A stretch of 8,845 bases of DNA from JAUYQR01 sp043727195 (GTDB taxonomy: Bacteria; Pseudomonadota; Alphaproteobacteria; Rhodobacterales; Rhodobacteraceae). The translations under genes were made by a program, and so were the position numbers. The notes under the pieces are model-generated. The model searched no databases. It was not told the origin of the DNA and saw only the letters and a program-made list of their open reading frames with translations. Within the stretch, counting starts at the first letter, position 1, and each line of letters begins with the position of its first letter. Shown in pieces: positions 6,212 to 8,845 of the stretch. Location of the stretch: NCBI GenBank assembly GCA_043727195.1, contig JAYSYZ010000213.1, forward strand, positions 1 through 8,845, written 5' to 3'.

Positions 6212-7387
6212 TCAGTTTGCCTTCAGATCAGCCGCCATCGCGTCGGGCAGAGGCATCCGGTAGATGGTCTCGTAAGAGGCGGCGAGGTTGTCGCGCGTCA
6301 CGCGCAGCGGCGGAACCACCACGTAATCAGCCACATCCTCGCCGATCAGGGCGAGCGCTCCGAGCCGCGCCTCGGCCACCCCTTGGTCATAGGGGCGCTG
6401 CGACGAGATCCCCTTGATGAAACCGCCCTTTGCCATGTTGGCCGCGACGATCTGGTCGAAGTTCTCGTTTACAATCGCAAAGTCCTCGGGCGTGCGGCCC
6501 GCTGCCTGCGCGGCAGATTCTGCACCCATGGCCGGGATTGACCAGGAGGCATAAAGCCCGTTCATTGTCGGATAGCGCGCCAGCATGCCCTGGGCGACCT
6601 CCATGCCGCGATCTGGGTTGTCGTGGCCAGCGGCGGCGATCAGCTTGAGGTCAGGATACTTTGCCATCAGCCGCGCGACGAACCCGATATAGCGAAGATT
6701 GGTCACGTAGAAGTCGTTGGCAAAATACATGGCACCTACTTCACCCTTGCCGTCCAGCGACTGGGCCAGTTCGTCGGCAAGATACATGCCGAGCGCCAGG
6801 TTGTCCGAAGATACCACGCCGGCATAGTCGTTGGGCGGGCTCATGCCGTTCACGGGCTGGTCGATGAACACGATTTCGCTGCCGGCATCCGCCAGTGCTT
6901 TGAACGCGTCCGCCGTGGTTGCTGGGTTCAGCGGGATCGATACGACGAGGTCGGGCTGAAGCACGGCGATGGTCTGCAGATCGGCGATCTGCTTGGCATC
7001 ATCCCAGTTTGCATTGGTTTCGGCCACCACCTCGATGCCGAGGTCGGCGAAAGTTTCCTTCAGACCGATCAGCTGTTGCGTGGCCCAGTCGTCGCCGAGC
7101 CAGCCCATCGCGATCGCCACTGTGAATTTGCCGTCGCGGATCTTTTGCAGCTGTTCATCGCTGACCTGGATGCTGGATCCGAGGACGCCGACCTCACCTT
7201 TCGGGCCGTCACTCACGACGGTTTCCGACAGGTCGTCGATCTTGGCAAGTTCAAGCGTCTTTGCGGACGGCGGCTGGTACCAAAGCGGCTGATCTACTTC
7301 CCCGATGTTGCTCGCGTCTTGGGCGAACAGTGGAAGGGCCGTGGCCGTCAGCAGGGCGGCGGACAAGCCCAGTAACTTGAGTTTCAT
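6212..7387 (-). CDS. Periplasmic substrate-binding protein of sugar-type ABC importer
   Basis: This protein should capture the ligand in the periplasm and deliver it to the permease. The 391 residues begin with a Sec signal peptide (about 1-22, ending LPLFA before QDAS). The core from about residue 87 is a type 1 periplasmic binding fold (Peripla_BP_4, RbsB-like): FTVAIAMGWLGDDWA, then an Asp-Leu-Gln-Thr turn, SIPLNP, IVFIDQPVN, SSDNLALG and NENFDQIVAANM. It is longer than RbsB (about 300) because 60-odd residues between the signal peptide and the core have no counterpart there. GGAGA at 7394-7398 is six bases before the ATG at 7387; a second ATG directly upstream (7390) is only three bases away and less likely. 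The ligand cannot be told from the sequence. It is clearly different from the broken YtfQ-like protein at 2715-3227. Confidence 0.92.
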   Translation of the reverse strand: MKLKLLGLSAALLTATALPLFAQDASNIGEVDQPLWYQPPSAKTLELAKIDDLSETVVSDGPKGEVGVLGSSIQVSDEQLQKIRDGKFTVAIAMGWLGDDWATQQLIGLKETFADLGIEVVAETNANWDDAKQIADLQTIAVLQPDLVVSIPLNPATTADAFKALADAGSEIVFIDQPVNGMSPPNDYAGVVSSDNLALGMYLADELAQSLDGKGEVGAMYFANDFYVTNLRYIGFVARLMAKYPDLKLIAAAGHDNPDRGMEVAQGMLARYPTMNGLYASWSIPAMGAESAAQAAGRTPEDFAIVNENFDQIVAANMAKGGFIKGISSQRPYDQGVAEARLGALALIGEDVADYVVVPPLRVTRDNLAASYETIYRMPLPDAMAADLKAN

Positions 7388-7393
7388 CATTTC

Positions 7394-7398
7394 TCTCC
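7394..7398 (-). promoter_or_regulatory. Ribosome binding site of the binding-protein gene
   Basis: GGAGA on the - strand is six bases before the ATG at 7387 and three before the ATG at 7390. It favours the second of the two adjacent start codons. Confidence 0.65.
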
Positions 7399-7417
7399 CA
7401 TGCAGTAAGATTTCAGG

Positions 7418-7446
7418 CCCGGGCGCAATTCTGTGCGCTGCCCGGG
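7418..7446. repeat. Hairpin between hydrolase and binding-protein genes
   Basis: cccgggcgca (7418-7427) and tgcgctgcccggg (7434-7446) pair around a six-base loop, with a short bulge. The hairpin lies in the 76-base gap after the hydrolase stop and ends about 20 bases before the binding protein's ribosome binding site. It may block decay into the binding-protein mRNA from the 5' side or attenuate transcription. No T-run follows. Confidence 0.6.
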
Positions 7447-7463
7447 GTCGTTCGGGGCTTGGC

Positions 7464-8375
7464 TCAGCGGCCCAGCATAAATTCTTGCAGCATTTTCGCC
7501 AAACGCTCAGGTGCTTCCAGCGCAAGGCTGTGGCCACACTCCTCGAACACGGCCGAACGCTCGACGCCATTCGACACGCGCATCATCTGATCCTCGACCA
7601 AGGGGCCAAAGAACTCGGGGGCGCCGACTGTCATGATTGGCAGCGTAAGCTTTTCGGCAACGAGGCCGCGGTTGATTTCGGCGTTCTTCAGGCCCGCACG
7701 GTAGGTTTCCATGCAGCCACGAAGGCCACCGGGCGCCATCAGGCAGGCGATCCATTCATCCAGCGCCTCGGGCGAGATGGCGTTGGGGTTCCACGTCTCG
7801 GCCTTGATCCAGAACTCCCAGAATTCGCGCTCGTGGCCCTGGATCAGCATTTCGGGCAGGTGGGGAATCCAGAAAAACGGGATATGCCAGACCCAGACGC
7901 CTTTCTGGCGGAACTGCGCAGAGATGTTGTCGGTGGTAAAGTTGGACCATTCTTCCAAGCCTTGACCCGACAGCAGCATCTCGCAAAACGAAAGTGTCGT
8001 GACCTTGTCGCGATGCATGGCCGCCAGAGCATAGGCGAACTCGGCACCACGATCCTCGCCGTGGACGTGGTATGTTTCATGGCCAAGCTGCGCCATCAGT
8101 TCAGCGACGTCGGTGGCGTTGGTTGCCGAATCGTAGCCTTCGGAAACGGGCGGCTTATCGGTATAACCGAAGCCGCGCAGGTCCGGGGCCACCACGGTGA
8201 ATCGTTCGGTGAGCAACGGGAAAAGGCGGTGCCAGTAAAAGCTGGTCTTCGGCGTTCCGTGCAACAGCAACAGCGGCTCACCGCTGCCCGCCGTGACGTA
8301 ATGCATCCGAATGCCGTTCACGCGCGCCCGCGAGTGACGCACCGCATTTCCGGCGTGATCGTAAATCTCGGCCAT
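7464..8375 (-). CDS. Alpha/beta hydrolase, dehalogenase/epoxide hydrolase superfamily
   Basis: The 303-residue product is an alpha/beta hydrolase without a visible signal peptide, so it should be cytoplasmic. It shows the oxyanion motif HGTPKT (39-44), DLRGFGYTDKP (65-75) and the nucleophile elbow GEDRGA with Asp108 instead of Ser. An Asp nucleophile is typical of haloalkane dehalogenases, fluoroacetate dehalogenase and epoxide hydrolases, which hydrolyse through an alkyl-enzyme ester. Glu132 lies 24 residues later, where DhaA-type enzymes have their catalytic acid, and GHSLALEAPE supplies His282. The cap has WHIPFFWIPHLPEMLI (163-178) and TYRAG with Tyr225. His164 and Tyr225 match halide/epoxide-binding positions of fluoroacetate dehalogenase, but its Trp and second Arg are not kept (Ile165, Glu112). 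The substrate is therefore open. The ATG at 8373-8375 follows a G8 ribosome binding site; a GTG at 8463-8465 would add 30 unlikely residues. It is the first gene of the importer operon. Confidence 0.9.
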   Translation of the reverse strand: MAEIYDHAGNAVRHSRARVNGIRMHYVTAGSGEPLLLLHGTPKTSFYWHRLFPLLTERFTVVAPDLRGFGYTDKPPVSEGYDSATNATDVAELMAQLGHETYHVHGEDRGAEFAYALAAMHRDKVTTLSFCEMLLSGQGLEEWSNFTTDNISAQFRQKGVWVWHIPFFWIPHLPEMLIQGHEREFWEFWIKAETWNPNAISPEALDEWIACLMAPGGLRGCMETYRAGLKNAEINRGLVAEKLTLPIMTVGAPEFFGPLVEDQMMRVSNGVERSAVFEECGHSLALEAPERLAKMLQEFMLGR

Positions 8376-8379
8376 ATCT

Positions 8380-8387
8380 CCCCCCCC
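8380..8387 (-). promoter_or_regulatory. Homopolymeric G8 ribosome binding site of the hydrolase gene
   Basis: A run of eight G followed by AGAT precedes the hydrolase ATG on the - strand. It is the only purine-rich element at the right distance (four bases) and so decides this start. A homopolymer here could vary in length. Confidence 0.6.
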
Positions 8388-8477
8388 TGGACCCCTGCAG
8401 CGGGCGTCCTTCCCGACACATTCCGGCGACATTGTCGCTTTCTGTTCGCCGGGCAGGTTTAGCACATCTGCACTGTT

Positions 8478-8507
8478 AAGATATCATATGTTCAACACCT
8501 CCGTCAA
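8478..8507 (-). promoter_or_regulatory. Candidate promoter of the hydrolase-importer operon
   Basis: On the - strand, TTGACG (8507-8502, five of six matches to the -35 consensus) is followed after 18 bases by TATCTT (8483-8478, four of six to the -10). This would start transcription near 8470 and leave a leader of about 95 bases before the hydrolase ATG. Confidence 0.45.
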
Positions 8508-8520
8508 GTAAGGTGAACGA

Positions 8521-8549
8521 GCAAACCGGCGGCTGAGCAGCCTGTTTGC
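8521..8549. promoter_or_regulatory. Imperfect palindrome, candidate SorC operator
   Basis: gcaaac (8521-8526) pairs with gtttgc (8544-8549), and within them ggctg (8531-8535) pairs with cagcc (8538-8542). It lies 13 bases upstream of the candidate -35 box of the operon, a normal place for an activator or repressor site. The SorC-type regulator encoded next to it is the natural candidate to bind here. Confidence 0.4.
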
Positions 8550-8691
8550 GTAGGACAGGACGGAATCCCGCCGACATCGGACACGTTGCAGGCTAAGTTT
8601 CCACCAGCAAAGTCTAAACAAAACTTCTGGAAGGATGCTCGCGCGAATCGTACAGTCAGGGTAATGTTGATCCAACGAATATTGAGAGCAG

Positions 8692-8845
8692 ATGCTGAAT
8701 CAGATAGAAGCGGACCAGTCCGAGGTAACCAGTCTCGTGCTTCCCCCCCCCCACGCCCAGCTTCGGGTGCGCGCGGCCTGGCATTACTATGTCGAGGGTT
8801 TGACGCAGGCGGATGTGGCCAAGCGGCTGGGCGTCAACCGGATCA
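8692..8845 (+). CDS. SorC/DeoR-family sugar-responsive regulator (3' end outside window)
   Basis: Only the first 51 residues are visible. After a leader of about 25 residues comes LRVRAAWHYYVEGLTQADVAKRLGVNRI, the helix-turn-helix start typical of SorC/DeoR-type regulators, in which a C-terminal domain (off the window) binds a sugar or sugar phosphate. The ATG at 8692 has a poor ribosome binding site (GAGAG three bases upstream). A GTG at 8767 in the same frame is a possible alternative and would drop the odd proline stretch. The leader contains a run of ten C (8743-8752) coding PPP in the present frame. The gene is divergent from the hydrolase-importer operon and probably controls it. Confidence 0.85.
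   Translation, partial: MLNQIEADQSEVTSLVLPPPHAQLRVRAAWHYYVEGLTQADVAKRLGVNRI
8743..8752 (+). repeat. Run of ten C near the start of the regulator gene
   Basis: Ten consecutive C lie about 50 bases after the regulator's ATG. Gain or loss of one C would put the helix-turn-helix out of frame with that ATG. It could be a slippage-prone switch or an assembly-sensitive spot. Confidence 0.8.

Larger units (their letters stand above)
8376..8691. promoter_or_regulatory. Divergent control region between importer operon and SorC regulator
   Basis: This 316-base gap separates the operon's first gene (- strand) from the regulator (+ strand) and is more AT-rich than the genes around it. It contains a candidate - strand promoter (8478-8507), an imperfect palindrome directly upstream of it (8521-8549), and a small hairpin in the operon leader (gcgac / gtcgc, 8426-8438) that could compete with a wider pairing (cggcga 8424-8429 with tcgccg 8446-8451). 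No clear promoter for the regulator was found. Confidence 0.6.

Noticed and set aside
7305..8462. 385-codon + strand frame opposite the hydrolase
   Set aside because: It is a shadow of the hydrolase and the binding protein's leader; all recognisable motifs are on the - strand.
8376..8465. GTG at 8465 as start of the hydrolase
   Set aside because: The added 30 residues are unlike the family and would include the G8 tract as coding. The ATG at 8375 fits the family length.
1..8845. tRNA or rRNA genes, CRISPR arrays, transposases or insertion-sequence ends
   Set aside because: No cloverleaf, regular repeat-spacer pattern, transposase motif or paired terminal repeats were seen. The deletions in the relic genes have no visible element at their junctions.

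Overview
The window is a GC-rich stretch of a bacterial chromosome. It most likely comes from an alphaproteobacterium, and Rhodobacteraceae is a reasonable guess. That guess rests on base composition and gene style, not on a marker gene. All calls come from reading the sequence; no database search was run.

Left part (1-2068). The 3' end of a small secreted DUF2147 protein and a stand-alone Ada-type zinc-binding domain lie on the + strand. They converge on the histidine genes hisB-hisH on the - strand, whose reading frames overlap by four bases. HisB (IGP dehydratase) and HisH (glutaminase subunit of IGP synthase) are both full length with their key residues.

Middle part (about 2170-3594). 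There is no intact gene here. The - strand carries two recognisable but broken genes. One is a YtfQ-type (galactofuranose-binding-like) periplasmic sugar-binding protein, with a frameshift and roughly 110 residues missing from its middle. The other is an FCD-type GntR regulator of the DgoR/FadR kind, which has lost parts of its winged helix and most of its FCD domain. They look like the remains of an older sugar-uptake locus. A 367-base gene-free stretch with several inverted repeats separates them from the next operon.

Right part (3595-8845). A well-preserved four-gene operon on the - strand reads, in transcription order: an alpha/beta hydrolase with an Asp-Glu-His triad (haloalkane dehalogenase / fluoroacetate dehalogenase / epoxide hydrolase superfamily), a periplasmic substrate-binding protein, a double-ATPase RbsA-type subunit, and an RbsC-type permease. 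Strong hairpins sit before and after the binding-protein gene, where they could set transcript ratios. A SorC/DeoR-family regulator starts divergently on the + strand and runs off the window. The 316-base divergent region holds a candidate promoter and an imperfect 29-base palindrome that could be the operator.

Reading as a whole: SorC-type regulators usually sense a (phosphorylated) sugar or polyol, and the RbsABC-like importer would bring a small polar carbohydrate-like ligand into the cell. The unusual member is the first gene, a hydrolase of a family that cleaves carbon-halogen, epoxide or similar bonds. The locus may import and hydrolyse a modified sugar or polyol-like compound; this is inference and the substrate is unknown. 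The regulator's start contains a run of ten C, and the hydrolase's ribosome binding site is itself a run of eight G. Both are homopolymers prone to slippage.
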